Assembly: GCF_008704715.1 (NCBI RefSeq)
Contig: NZ_CP023689.1
Coordinates: 1,798,001-1,862,000, forward strand
Reading direction: 5' to 3'
DNA from: Streptomyces chartreusis
GTDB lineage: Bacteria > Actinomycetota > Actinomycetes > Streptomycetales > Streptomycetaceae
Length of the DNA: 64,000 nucleotides
Shown here in pieces: positions 11,250-19,662 of the stretch. Every line of letters starts with the position of its first letter. Positions within the stretch are counted from its first letter, which is position 1. The position numbers and the translations under genes are program-made. The notes beneath the pieces are model-generated. The model made no database searches. It worked only from the letters and a program-made list of their open reading frames with translations, and had not been told where the DNA came from.

Positions 11250-14111
11250 TCACAGGCTCGCCATCAGGAGATCGCTCACGTCCCCGGTGGCGCCGCCGTC
11301 GATCGCCTGCTCAGCCCAGATGATCTTGCCGCGGTCGGTGTAACGGGTGCCCCACCGGCGGGACAGCTGCGCGACGAGGAACAGACCACGGCCGCCCTCG
11401 TCGGTCAGGGTTGCCCGGCGCAGATGCGGGGAGGTGCTGGTGCCGTCGGCGACCTCGCAGAACAGGCTGTCGTGGTCGCGCAGCAGCCGCAGGCTGATGG
11501 GGCTCTTCCCGTACCGGATGGCGTTCGTGACCAGTTCGCTGAGGATCAGCTCGGTCGTGAAGGCCGTCTCCCCGAGCCCCCACGACTCAAGCCTGCGGGT
11601 GGCCTCGGCGCGGATCCGGGAGACGGCCGCTGGGTCCTCCGGCACCTCCCACTCCGCGACCTGATCGGGGTCGAGCAGCCGGGTGCGTGCGACGAGCAGG
11701 GCGACATCGTCACTCGGCCTGGTGCGCAGCATCGCGTCGAGCACCGTCTGACAGGTGTCGTCCAGGGTGGCACCGTGCGTACGGGCCAGTGCTTCCCTCA
11801 GCATGCCGAGCCCGACGTCGATGTCCCGGCCACGGGCCTCGACCAGGCCGTCGGTGTAGAGCACCAGCCGGCTGTCGGCGGCCAGCCGGAGCACGGCCTT
11901 CTCACCCGGCAGACCTCCTCCCACGCCGAGCGGCGGGGCGACCGGGATGTCGGGGAAGGTCACGGAGCCGTCGGGCGCGACCAGCGCGGGACCGGGGTGA
12001 CCGGCCCGGGCGAGAACACACTGCCCGGAGACCGGATCGTAGACCGCATACAGGCAGGTGGCGCCGGTGACGGACTCGGTCTTGCCCTCGGCCTCGGCGT
12101 CCTGGTCGATCCTGCTGACCAGGTCGTCGAGGTGCGCGAGAAGCTCGTCCGGAGGCAGGTCCAGGGCGGCGAAGTTGTGCACCGCGGTCCGCAGGCGGCC
12201 CATCGTCGCCGCGGCGTGCAGACCGTGTCCGACCACGTCGCCGACCACCAGGGCCACCCGGGCCCCGGGCAGCGGGATGACGTCGTACCAGTCGCCGCCC
12301 ACCCCGGCCTGGGCGGGCAGGTACCGGTGGCCGACCTCCAGGGCGGACAGTTCGGGGAGCACGCCGGGGAGCAGGCTGCGCTGGAGGGTGACGGCCGTGG
12401 TGTGCTCGCGGGTGTAGCGGCGCGCGTTGTCGATGCACACGGCCGCCCGGGTGGCGAGTTCCTCGGCGGGGGACACGTCGTCCGGCTCGAAGGGTTCCTG
12501 GTCCGAACGCCAGAACTCCACGACCCCGAGCAATTGGCCCCGGGCCTGGAGCGGCACCGAGATCATCGAGTGGATGCCGTACGCGATGACCTGCCGGGCC
12601 CGCTCCGGGTCCTGGGCCCGCCAGTCGTCGGCCGAGGCGAGGTGCGCCACCAGGACCGGCCGGCCGGTGGCGATACCGGTGGCCACGGGGTTGCCGGGCG
12701 CGTAGCTCACCAGCGTCCCGACGGGGTCCAGGGGCGCGTCCGCCCGGATGCCCGCGGCTGCGATGTGCCGCATCGCCGTACTGGCCCCCGTCGGTTCACC
12801 GCCTTGCAGCACGGGCTCCGCCAGCTCGACGGTGGCGAAGTCGGCGAAGCGCGGGACCGTCACCTCGGTCAGCTCCTCGGCGGTGCGCTTCATGTCGAGG
12901 GTGGTACCGATCCGCGTACTGGCCTCGTAGAGCAGCTGCAGGCGCCCGCCCGCCACATCCGCCCGGCCGGCGAGGGCGCGCAGTTCGGTGGTGTCGCGCA
13001 GGGTGGCCACGGAGCCCGCCTTCGGGCCGACCGGTCGCACGTTGACCGCGAGCAGGGTGTCCCCGGCCAGGAAGACCTTGTCGGTGGCCGCCCGGCCCGA
13101 TCCCAGCAGTCCGGCCAGGGCGGGGCTCAGACCGAGTCCGGTGACCGGCCTGCCCTCGACCTCCGGCGGCAGTGCGAGCAGCCGGCGCGCCTCGTCGTTG
13201 ACCAGCAGCAGCCTTCCGTCGCCGTCCAGGATGATCACGCCTTCACGGACCGCGTGCAGCACCGCGTCGTGGTGCTCGTACATGCGGGTCATCTCCACCG
13301 GCCCCAGGCCCCGGGTCTGGCGCCGCAGACGCCCGCTGACCAGTGCCGACCCGCCTGCGGCCAGCAGCAGCGCGACACCGCCGGCGGCGAGGATCACCGG
13401 CAGTTGCTGCTGCACCACGCTGGTGACCTTGTCCACCGTGACCCCCACGGTGACGAGGCCGACCGCGGTCCCCTTGTCGTTGAAGACGGCCACCGTCGAG
13501 TCGACCGCCTTCCCCAGACTGCTGTCGAACGTGGTCTGGTGGGGCTCGCCCTCGAGCGCCTGACCGTAGGAGGTGGAGACGTGTTTCCCGATCTGGTCGG
13601 TGTCCGGGTGGGTCCACCGGAAGCCGTAGGGGCTCAGCGCCACGACGTAGTCGACGCCGGTCTTCTTGCGCACCGCCTCGGCGTGCGGCTGGAGTTCCGC
13701 CGTCGGGTCGTCGCTCTCCATCGCCTCCGCGGTGCCCCGGGCGTTCGCGAACGACTCGGCCGCCACCAGTGACCGGTCCTTGGCTTCCTGGATCGCGCGG
13801 TTGCGGTCCTGGATCACGAGCGCCGTCACGGCCGTGGCGATGAGCAGCAGGACGACGACGAATTGCAGCAGGAAGACCTGACCGGCGACTGTGCGCGGCT
13901 TCCGCAGCGACAGCAGACGTCGGCCGACCGAAGGGCGACGGGCCGTCGGGCCGGATTCGGGTGGTCCGGCCGTCGGACCGCCTTCCGGTCGCCCGTTCGT
14001 CCGACCGCCTTCCGGTGGCCCGGCCGTCCGACCGGCTTCTTGTGGCCCGTCCTTCGGTGGCACGTGGTCGCCCCGGCGGCTCGCTGGGGCGTATCGCCCA
14101 AGTTTGCCCAC
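11250..14111 (-). CDS. Membrane Cache-PAS-GAF-PP2C-ATPase regulator
   Basis: A 953-residue signalling protein of the Streptomyces RsbU/SpoIIE group. In order: a repetitive Pro/Gly-rich N-terminus (1-60), a membrane span (about 72-98), an extracellular single Cache-like sensor with the DYVVALSPYGFRWTHPD motif, a second span (about 238-262), PAS (285-380), GAF (400-580), PP2C phosphatase (600-800, with GGDWYDVIPLPG and GDVVGHGLHAAA metal sites) and a C-terminal HATPase anti-sigma-type kinase (830-940). It should sense an external ligand and both phosphorylate and dephosphorylate an anti-anti-sigma factor. The GTG at 14111 has GAGGA only 1 base away, so the true start may be a later GTG; the first 60 residues are uncertain. 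Confidence 0.85.
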   Translation of the reverse strand: MGKLGRYAPASRRGDHVPPKDGPQEAGRTAGPPEGGRTNGRPEGGPTAGPPESGPTARRPSVGRRLLSLRKPRTVAGQVFLLQFVVVLLLIATAVTALVIQDRNRAIQEAKDRSLVAAESFANARGTAEAMESDDPTAELQPHAEAVRKKTGVDYVVALSPYGFRWTHPDTDQIGKHVSTSYGQALEGEPHQTTFDSSLGKAVDSTVAVFNDKGTAVGLVTVGVTVDKVTSVVQQQLPVILAAGGVALLLAAGGSALVSGRLRRQTRGLGPVEMTRMYEHHDAVLHAVREGVIILDGDGRLLLVNDEARRLLALPPEVEGRPVTGLGLSPALAGLLGSGRAATDKVFLAGDTLLAVNVRPVGPKAGSVATLRDTTELRALAGRADVAGGRLQLLYEASTRIGTTLDMKRTAEELTEVTVPRFADFATVELAEPVLQGGEPTGASTAMRHIAAAGIRADAPLDPVGTLVSYAPGNPVATGIATGRPVLVAHLASADDWRAQDPERARQVIAYGIHSMISVPLQARGQLLGVVEFWRSDQEPFEPDDVSPAEELATRAAVCIDNARRYTREHTTAVTLQRSLLPGVLPELSALEVGHRYLPAQAGVGGDWYDVIPLPGARVALVVGDVVGHGLHAAATMGRLRTAVHNFAALDLPPDELLAHLDDLVSRIDQDAEAEGKTESVTGATCLYAVYDPVSGQCVLARAGHPGPALVAPDGSVTFPDIPVAPPLGVGGGLPGEKAVLRLAADSRLVLYTDGLVEARGRDIDVGLGMLREALARTHGATLDDTCQTVLDAMLRTRPSDDVALLVARTRLLDPDQVAEWEVPEDPAAVSRIRAEATRRLESWGLGETAFTTELILSELVTNAIRYGKSPISLRLLRDHDSLFCEVADGTSTSPHLRRATLTDEGGRGLFLVAQLSRRWGTRYTDRGKIIWAEQAIDGGATGDVSDLLMASL
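13945..14052. repeat. Four tandem 27-bp repeats inside the regulator gene
   Basis: Units begin at 13945, 13972, 13999 and 14026. Each is 27 bp and shares the core GTCCGACCGccTTCcGGTGG with some changes. Being a multiple of three, they code for nine-residue repeats (AGPPEGGRT-like) at the N-terminus of the membrane regulator. Copy number could vary between strains without breaking the frame. Confidence 0.8.
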
Positions 14112-14192
14112 TTCCTCAGTATCAGTGACCGAGCAGACGGGCGCGGCTCAGGACGGGCCGAAGTGGGCGGCGACGCCCCGGAAAAGCAGAAG

Positions 14193-14217
14193 CCCCCGCA
14201 TGAGAACCATGCGGGGG
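14193..14217 (-). terminator. Terminator of the tRNA-Leu gene
   Basis: A perfect 10-bp stem (CCCCCGCATG / CATGCGGGGG) with a 5-base loop lies 19 bp past the tRNA 3' end. On the minus strand it is followed by CTTCTGCTTTTCC, a weak U-rich tract. Confidence 0.85.
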
Positions 14218-14236
14218 TACTGGAGTCGATAGAGAG

Positions 14237-14321
14237 TGTCCGAGGGGGGACTTGAACCCCCACGCCCGATAAAGGGCACTAGCACCTCAAGCTAGCGCGT
14301 CTGCCATTCCGCCACCCGGAC
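14237..14321 (-). tRNA. tRNA-Leu (anticodon GAG)
   Basis: Read on the minus strand, GTCCGGG pairs with CTCGGAC (one G-U) to form the acceptor stem, followed by discriminator A; CCA is not encoded. The anticodon arm is CTAGC-TTGAGGT-GCTAG with anticodon GAG, reading CUC and CUU. The long variable arm (GTGCCCTTTATCGGGCGT) and 85-nt length fit a class II leucine tRNA. Confidence 0.97.
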
Positions 14322-14463
14322 CAGGTGTCCGCCGCCTTGCCGGGGGTGTTCCCCTCGGCGACGTGGACAACAATACCAAGCTTTCGGAGTGCCTTTCACC
14401 TGCGTTTCCTTCGGCTGGGCGGGGGTCCGGGACCTCCTGCCCCGATGCGCCTAGGGTCACACC

Positions 14464-15795
14464 ATGAGTGACTGGCTGGTTACGCAGAGCCCTCCCGCGC
14501 GCCGCCGCCCGCGGGCGCTGTCGCCTCTCAGGGAGCATCTGCGGGACACGTTCTGGTTCGCCCCGACCGCCGCGATGGTGGCGGTCTTCGTGGTCTGGCT
14601 CGCGGCACAGGCGCTCGACACGGCCATCGTGGACGCGCTGCGGGACGACGGCGACTACGAGACGCTCGCCGATCTGCTGCGGTTCGCGCAGGACGCGAAG
14701 GCCGTGGTGAGCGCTGTCGGGTCGGCGATGATGACCTTCATCGGCGTGGTCTTCAGCATCTCGCTGGTGGCCGTGCAGATGGCGAGCGGGCAGTTCACCC
14801 CGCGGGTGGTGCGGCTCTTCGTCCGCAGCCGGATCACCAAGGCGACCTTCGCCGTCTTCCTGGCCACGTTCGTGCTGACGCTGCTGGTGCTGACCGCCTT
14901 CGACACGGTCGAGGACCCCCGGGACGTGACGACGCTGCCCCTGGTGCAGTCGGTCCTCACGCTCGGCATGGTCGCGCTGAGCCTCCTGCTGTTCGTGCTG
15001 TACGTGAACTCCACCCTGCGGCTCATGCGGATCAGCCATGTGATCGCGCGGATCGCCACCGAGTCCTTCCGGGCGATCTCCTCGATGCCCCCGCCGGCGA
15101 GTGGCGCGGAGATCCCCGAACTGGGCTCCGCGACGGCGTGGGTGCCGCACGAGGGCCGGGCGGGGGTGCTGCGGGACGTGCACATCGCACGGCTGGTGCG
15201 GGTGGCCCGCAGGCACGGAGTCGTGCTGCGGCTCATCCCGCGGATCGGGGACTTCGTGGTGCCCGGCACTCCCCTGCTGGCGGTCCACGGGGGAGCCGCC
15301 CCGCCGCCCGGCGCGCTGCGCTACACCACCTCCGTCGGGGTGGAGCGGACCTACCACCAGGATCTCGGCTTCGGGCTGCGGCAGTTGTGCGACATCGCCC
15401 TGCGTGCCCTGTCGGCCGCGATCAACGACCCGACGACGGCTGTGCAGGCCCTTGACCGCGTCGTGCAGATCCTGGCGGCGCTGACCCGGCATCCGCTGGA
15501 CGTCGCACTGCACCGGGACCGGGGCGGAGCCGTGCGGCTGGTGCAGCCGGTGCCGGGGTGGACCGAGCTGGTGGATCTCGGGTTCACCGAGGTGCGCCGC
15601 TGTGGCCTCGGGAGCCCGCAGGTGTCGCGCCGCATGCTGGCCGGCCTGGACGACCTGCTGCTGCTCGCCGGTCCGGACCGGCGGGAGCCGTTGCTGCGGC
15701 ACCGCGAACTGCTCCAGCAGGCCGTCGACGAGTCCGCCCCTAACCCGACGGACCGCGCGTTCGCGCTGCACCCCGACCGGCAGGGCATCGGCTGA
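14464..15795 (+). CDS. DUF2254 integral membrane protein
   Basis: A 443-residue protein with four predicted membrane spans in its first 190 residues (for example FAPTAAMVAVFVVWLAAQAL and LPLVQSVLTLGMVALSLLLF) and a soluble C-terminal half with AAINDPTTAVQALD. This is the DUF2254 family, whose function is unknown. It stands alone between the tRNA and a convergent aldehyde dehydrogenase. The ATG at 14464 is the first that gives the family N-terminus. Confidence 0.8.
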   Translation: MSDWLVTQSPPARRRPRALSPLREHLRDTFWFAPTAAMVAVFVVWLAAQALDTAIVDALRDDGDYETLADLLRFAQDAKAVVSAVGSAMMTFIGVVFSISLVAVQMASGQFTPRVVRLFVRSRITKATFAVFLATFVLTLLVLTAFDTVEDPRDVTTLPLVQSVLTLGMVALSLLLFVLYVNSTLRLMRISHVIARIATESFRAISSMPPPASGAEIPELGSATAWVPHEGRAGVLRDVHIARLVRVARRHGVVLRLIPRIGDFVVPGTPLLAVHGGAAPPPGALRYTTSVGVERTYHQDLGFGLRQLCDIALRALSAAINDPTTAVQALDRVVQILAALTRHPLDVALHRDRGGAVRLVQPVPGWTELVDLGFTEVRRCGLGSPQVSRRMLAGLDDLLLLAGPDRREPLLRHRELLQQAVDESAPNPTDRAFALHPDRQGIG

Positions 15796-15833
15796 CCGGT
15801 TCGCCGGCCGGCCGATGCCCCGGCACTCTCCGC

Positions 15834-17375
15834 TCAGGGAAGGAGCTGGTATTCCGGGAAGTTCCCCGGCAGCCTCTCCCCCGCCGGCCCCTGTGTCACC
15901 GCGCGCACCAGCAGCTCGCCGCCGACGAACGCGCCGCGCCAGGACGCGCCGAACCCGCCGAACAACTCGTCACGGTCACCGCGGGAGCGCGGCTTTCCGT
16001 GGCCGACCTTGAACGCACGGATCTGCGGCGCGAGTCGCTCGTACGTCGCGGGGTCGTCCGTGGACAGCGTGGCGACCAGCGCGCCGTTGGAGGCGTTCAT
16101 CGCCGCCAGCAGCTCCGCCTCCGTGTCGACCAGGACGATCGTGTCGACCGGGCCGAACGGCTCCGCGTGATGGAGCGGCGAGGACGGCGGCGGGTTCAGC
16201 AGGGTGACGGGCTGGACGTACGCAGAGGTGTCCTGGCCGGGCAGGAAGCCGGCGTCGGACACCTCGCCCCGGTGCAGCGGGACGGCGCCGCGGTCGATCG
16301 CCTCGGCGACCTGGTCGTGCAGCTCCTTGGCCTTGGCGGCGTTGATCACCGGCCCGAAGTCCAGTTGCGGATACGGGTCGTCGCGCTGCTCGACCGCCAG
16401 GGGGTGCCCGACCTTGAGCGTGCGCACCGCCGGCAGGTAGGCCGCCAGGAACTCGTCGAACAGCTCACGTTGGACGACGAAGCGCGGATACGCCGTGCAG
16501 CGCTGTTTGCCGTAGTCGAAGAGCTTGGGGATGACCGCGGTGAGCGAGTCCCAGTCGGTGTGGTTCCAGATGCCCCAGGTGTTGAGTCCCTCCTGTTCGA
16601 GTACATGTCGTTTGCCGAGGTCGGCCACGGCCGTGGCCACCGCGGCGCCGGTGTCGCGGCCGCCGACGAAGGAGACGCAGCCGATCTCGGGCGCCCGCAC
16701 CAGCGCCTGGGACAGCTCGCCTCCGCTGCCGCTGACGAGGGTGACGGGAAGCCCCTCGCGGGCGGCGAGCGCACACGCCAGGGTCAGACAGGCGACACCG
16801 CCGTCGGTCGGGGTCTTGGCGATGACCGCGTTGCCTGCCAGTGCCTGTACCAGCATTGCGTGAACGAGCACGCTCATCGGGTAGTTCCAGCTCGCGATGT
16901 TGGAAACCGGCCCGTTCAGCGGGGCGCGGCCGGCGACCATCGGCTCGATGCCGTCGACGTACCAGCGCACGCCGTCGATGGCCCGGTCGACGTCCGCCTG
17001 CGCGAGCCGCCAGGGCTTGCCGATCTCCCAGACGAGCAGCAGAGCGAGCAGTTCACGGTGCTGGGTCAGGGCGTCGAGGGTCGCAGCGACGCGTGCCCGG
17101 CGTTCCTCCAGCGGGATGTGCCGCCACGCGCGGTGCTGGTCGAGCGAGGCGCGTACGGCCTGGTGGGCGGTGTCTGCGTCCAGGCGTGGCGGGCCGGCGA
17201 TCGGGCTGCCGTCGACGGGGCTGGTGGCGGGAAGGGCACGGCCGTCGGCCTGCCAGGTGGAGTTCCAAAGGTTGAGGACGCGGTCGTCCCGGAAGGCCTC
17301 CGGGGCGACGGTCAGGCAGCGCTGCCAGGCATCTGCCCAGGCGGTGCCTGATTTGAGGGTCAGGGTGGTTGCCAT
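15834..17375 (-). CDS. NAD(P)-dependent aldehyde dehydrogenase
   Basis: A 513-residue oxidoreductase of the ALDH superfamily. The nucleophile is Cys293 in YGKQRCTAYPR, and the general-base region is HVLEQEGLNTWG, both slightly unusual for the superfamily (normally a LELGGK-type motif). N-terminal NAD-fold residues (SWNYPMSVLVH) are in place. It lies 109 bp downstream of sucD on the same strand and may be read with sucCD. Substrate unknown; glyoxylate or glycolaldehyde would suit the oxalate neighbourhood, but that is inference. Two palindromic repeats upstream suggest its own control. Confidence 0.83.
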   Translation of the reverse strand: MATTLTLKSGTAWADAWQRCLTVAPEAFRDDRVLNLWNSTWQADGRALPATSPVDGSPIAGPPRLDADTAHQAVRASLDQHRAWRHIPLEERRARVAATLDALTQHRELLALLLVWEIGKPWRLAQADVDRAIDGVRWYVDGIEPMVAGRAPLNGPVSNIASWNYPMSVLVHAMLVQALAGNAVIAKTPTDGGVACLTLACALAAREGLPVTLVSGSGGELSQALVRAPEIGCVSFVGGRDTGAAVATAVADLGKRHVLEQEGLNTWGIWNHTDWDSLTAVIPKLFDYGKQRCTAYPRFVVQRELFDEFLAAYLPAVRTLKVGHPLAVEQRDDPYPQLDFGPVINAAKAKELHDQVAEAIDRGAVPLHRGEVSDAGFLPGQDTSAYVQPVTLLNPPPSSPLHHAEPFGPVDTIVLVDTEAELLAAMNASNGALVATLSTDDPATYERLAPQIRAFKVGHGKPRSRGDRDELFGGFGASWRGAFVGGELLVRAVTQGPAGERLPGNFPEYQLLP

Positions 17376-17456
17376 GGGGGCTCCGCTCTCGGTGCACAGT
17401 CGGGGGCGGTCGTTGATGGCTACGGCGGAAGTTAGCGGCGTGCGGCGACTCCTGAA

Positions 17457-17491
17457 AGTGACCTCACGCCGACTATGAGTGACGTCACGCC
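17457..17491 (-). promoter_or_regulatory. Twin palindromic elements upstream of the aldehyde dehydrogenase gene
   Basis: AGTGACCTCACGCC (17457-17470) and AGTGACGTCACGCC (17478-17491) are direct repeats 21 bp apart, two helical turns. The second contains the perfect palindrome GTGACGTCAC. They lie 82-116 bp upstream of the start and run into the sucD stop codon. AGTGA-N-TCAC resembles the early published BldD consensus, but other regulators could use it. Confidence 0.45.
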
Positions 17492-18369
17492 TCGACGGCC
17501 AGGCGGTCCAGCACCAGGCGGGCGGTCTCGGTGGGCGTGCTGCCGACTCCCACGCCGACCGACTCCAGCGCTTCCTGCTTCGCCGCCGCCGTGCCGGACG
17601 AGCCGGACACGATCGCGCCCGCGTGGCCCATCGTCTTGCCCTCGGGTGCGGTGAAGCCGGCGATGTAGCCGACGACCGGTTTGGTGACGTGGTCGCGGAT
17701 GTACGCGGCCGCGCGCTCCTCGGCGTCGCCGCCGATCTCGCCGATCAGGACGATGAGTTCGGTGTCGGGGTCGTCCTGGAAGGCGGCCAGGCAGTCGATG
17801 TGGGTCGTACCGACTACGGGGTCGCCGCCGATGCCGACGCAGGTGGAGAAGCCGATGTCGCGTAGCTCGTACATCAGTTGGTAGGTGAGCGTGCCGGACT
17901 TGGAGACCAGGCCGATGCGGCCGGGCTTGGTGATGTCGGCCGGGATGATGCCCGCGTTGGACTGGCCGGGGGTGATCAGGCCGGGGCAGTTGGGGCCGAT
18001 GACGCGGGTGCCGCGTTCCTTCGCGTAGGAGGTGAAGGCGACGGAGTCGTGGACGGGGATGCCTTCGGTGATCACGACGGCGAGTGCGATGCCGGCGTCG
18101 GCCGCCTCCACGACGGCCGCCTTGGCGAAGGCGGGCGGCACGAAGACGACGGTGACGTCGGCGCCGGTCGCCCGCATGCCGTCGGCGACCGAGCCGAAGA
18201 CGGGGACGGCACGGTCGTCGAAGTCGACGGTGCGGCCGGCCTTGCGCGGGTTGACGCCGCCGACGACGTTCGTGCCGGCGGCGAGCATGCGCCGGGTGTG
18301 CTTCATGCCCTCGCCGCCGGTCATGCCCTGGACGAGGACCTTGCTCTCCTTGGTGAGGTAGATCGCCAT
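17485..18369 (-). CDS. sucD: Succinate--CoA ligase, alpha subunit (second copy)
   Basis: A 294-residue alpha subunit that carries the CoA-binding site and the phosphorylated His. The active His is His249 in [11 protein letters not shown]; the CoA-binding fold shows QGMTGGEG and [12 protein letters not shown]. It should act with SucC in the reversible reaction succinate + CoA + NTP. It begins 14 bp after the sucC stop. Position opposite oxc suggests a role other than the TCA cycle, such as providing succinyl-CoA as CoA donor for oxalate. Confidence 0.93.
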   Translation of the reverse strand: MAIYLTKESKVLVQGMTGGEGMKHTRRMLAAGTNVVGGVNPRKAGRTVDFDDRAVPVFGSVADGMRATGADVTVVFVPPAFAKAAVVEAADAGIALAVVITEGIPVHDSVAFTSYAKERGTRVIGPNCPGLITPGQSNAGIIPADITKPGRIGLVSKSGTLTYQLMYELRDIGFSTCVGIGGDPVVGTTHIDCLAAFQDDPDTELIVLIGEIGGDAEERAAAYIRDHVTKPVVGYIAGFTAPEGKTMGHAGAIVSGSSGTAAAKQEALESVGVGVGSTPTETARLVLDRLAVEA

Positions 18370-18383
18370 GTCGTCGTGTCTCC

Positions 18384-19517
18384 TCAGGCTGTGGCGGAGG
18401 CGAGTTGGGCGGCCCGCAGCGCGGCGCCGTCCATGGTGGTGGCCTGCTGGACCAGGGGGTGGGCGCGGCCGTCGAGGATGGCGCGGCCACGGGCGGCGTT
18501 GTTGCCGTCGAGGCGTACGACGAGCGGCTTGGTCAACTGGACGCTGTCCAGGGCCTGCACGATGCCGTCGGCGACCGCGTCGCAGGCGGTGATGCCGCCG
18601 AACACGTTGACGAAGACGGACTTCACGTCCGGGTCGGAGAGGATGACGGAGAGTCCGTCGGCCATGATCTGGGCCGAGGCGCCGCCGCCGATGTCGAGGA
18701 AGTTGGCGGGTCGGGCGCCGCAGCCCGCGACGACGTCGAGCGTCGACATGACGAGGCCCGCGCCGTTGCCGATGATGCCGACCTCGCCGTCGAGCTTGAC
18801 GTAGTTGAGGCCCTTGGCCGCGGCGGCCGCCTCCAGCGCGTCGTCGTGCTCGACACCCTCGGCGCCCCACCGGGCCTGCCGGAAGCGGGCGTTGTCGTCG
18901 AGGGTGACCTTGCCGTCGAGGGCGAGGATCTGGCCCTGTTCGGTGCGCACGAGCGGGTTGACCTCGACCAGGACCGCGTCCTCGCGGACCAGCACCTCCC
19001 AGAGTCTGACGAGCACGTCGACGGTCTGTGGTGGCAGGCCGGCCGCCTCGGCGATCTCGCCGGCCTTCGCCGAGGTGACGCCCTCGGCCGGGTCGATGGG
19101 GATACGGGCCACGGCCTCGGGCCGGGTGGCGGCGACCTCCTCGATCTCCATGCCGCCCTCGGCGGAGGCGATGGCGAGGAAGCCGCCCGCCGCGCGGTCG
19201 AGTACGTAGGACACGTAGAACTCGGTCTCGATGTCCACGGGCTGGGCCAGCATCACCTTGCCGACCGTGTGGCCCTTGATGTCCATGCCGAGGATCTGGC
19301 GGGCCGTGATCTCGGCCGACGCCGGGTCCGCGGCGACCTTCACACCGCCGGCCTTGCCCCGGCCACCGGTCTTCACCTGCGCCTTGACCACCACTCGGCC
19401 GCCGAGCCTGCGGGCCATCTCGCGGGCTTCCTTGGGTGAGTCCGTGACCTCCGCCCGTGGCACCAAGATGCCGTGTTCTTCGAAAAGTTCCCTTGCCTGG
19501 TGTTCGTACAGGTCCAT
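18384..19517 (-). CDS. sucC: Succinate--CoA ligase, beta subunit (second copy)
   Basis: A 377-residue ATP-grasp subunit beginning with the family hallmark [16 protein letters not shown]. It includes [19 protein letters not shown] and the C-terminal VFGGITACD loop. The ATG at 19517 has GGAG 6 bases upstream. It heads the sucC-sucD-(aldehyde dehydrogenase) strand and shares a divergent promoter with oxc that contains a GntR-type operator. Confidence 0.93.
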   Translation of the reverse strand: MDLYEHQARELFEEHGILVPRAEVTDSPKEAREMARRLGGRVVVKAQVKTGGRGKAGGVKVAADPASAEITARQILGMDIKGHTVGKVMLAQPVDIETEFYVSYVLDRAAGGFLAIASAEGGMEIEEVAATRPEAVARIPIDPAEGVTSAKAGEIAEAAGLPPQTVDVLVRLWEVLVREDAVLVEVNPLVRTEQGQILALDGKVTLDDNARFRQARWGAEGVEHDDALEAAAAAKGLNYVKLDGEVGIIGNGAGLVMSTLDVVAGCGARPANFLDIGGGASAQIMADGLSVILSDPDVKSVFVNVFGGITACDAVADGIVQALDSVQLTKPLVVRLDGNNAARGRAILDGRAHPLVQQATTMDGAALRAAQLASATA

Positions 19518-19584
19518 TCCGGCTCCTGACTCAAAAGTGCCGCACGCCCCCTGGACACCACCCACTGGATGCGGGATAACAAGG

Positions 19585-19614
19585 TTCATACAGTATTCGT
19601 CGACTGTATGCAAT
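19585..19614. promoter_or_regulatory. Divergent sucC/oxc promoter with embedded GntR-type operator (site A)
   Basis: Towards sucC: TTGCAT (19608-19613), 17-bp spacer, TATGAA (19585-19590). Towards oxc: TTCATA (19585-19590), 16-bp spacer, TATGCA (19607-19612). Both spacers are filled by the inverted repeat ATACAGT-N8-ACTGTAT (19588-19609). ACTGTATGCAAT (19603-19614) matches similar 12-mers at the GntR gene and the FDH locus. A protein bound here would block both promoters. Confidence 0.65.
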
Positions 19615-19662
19615 GTACCGCGAGAGCCGTTCCACCCCCCTACGAAGGGACAGGACTTCGCC

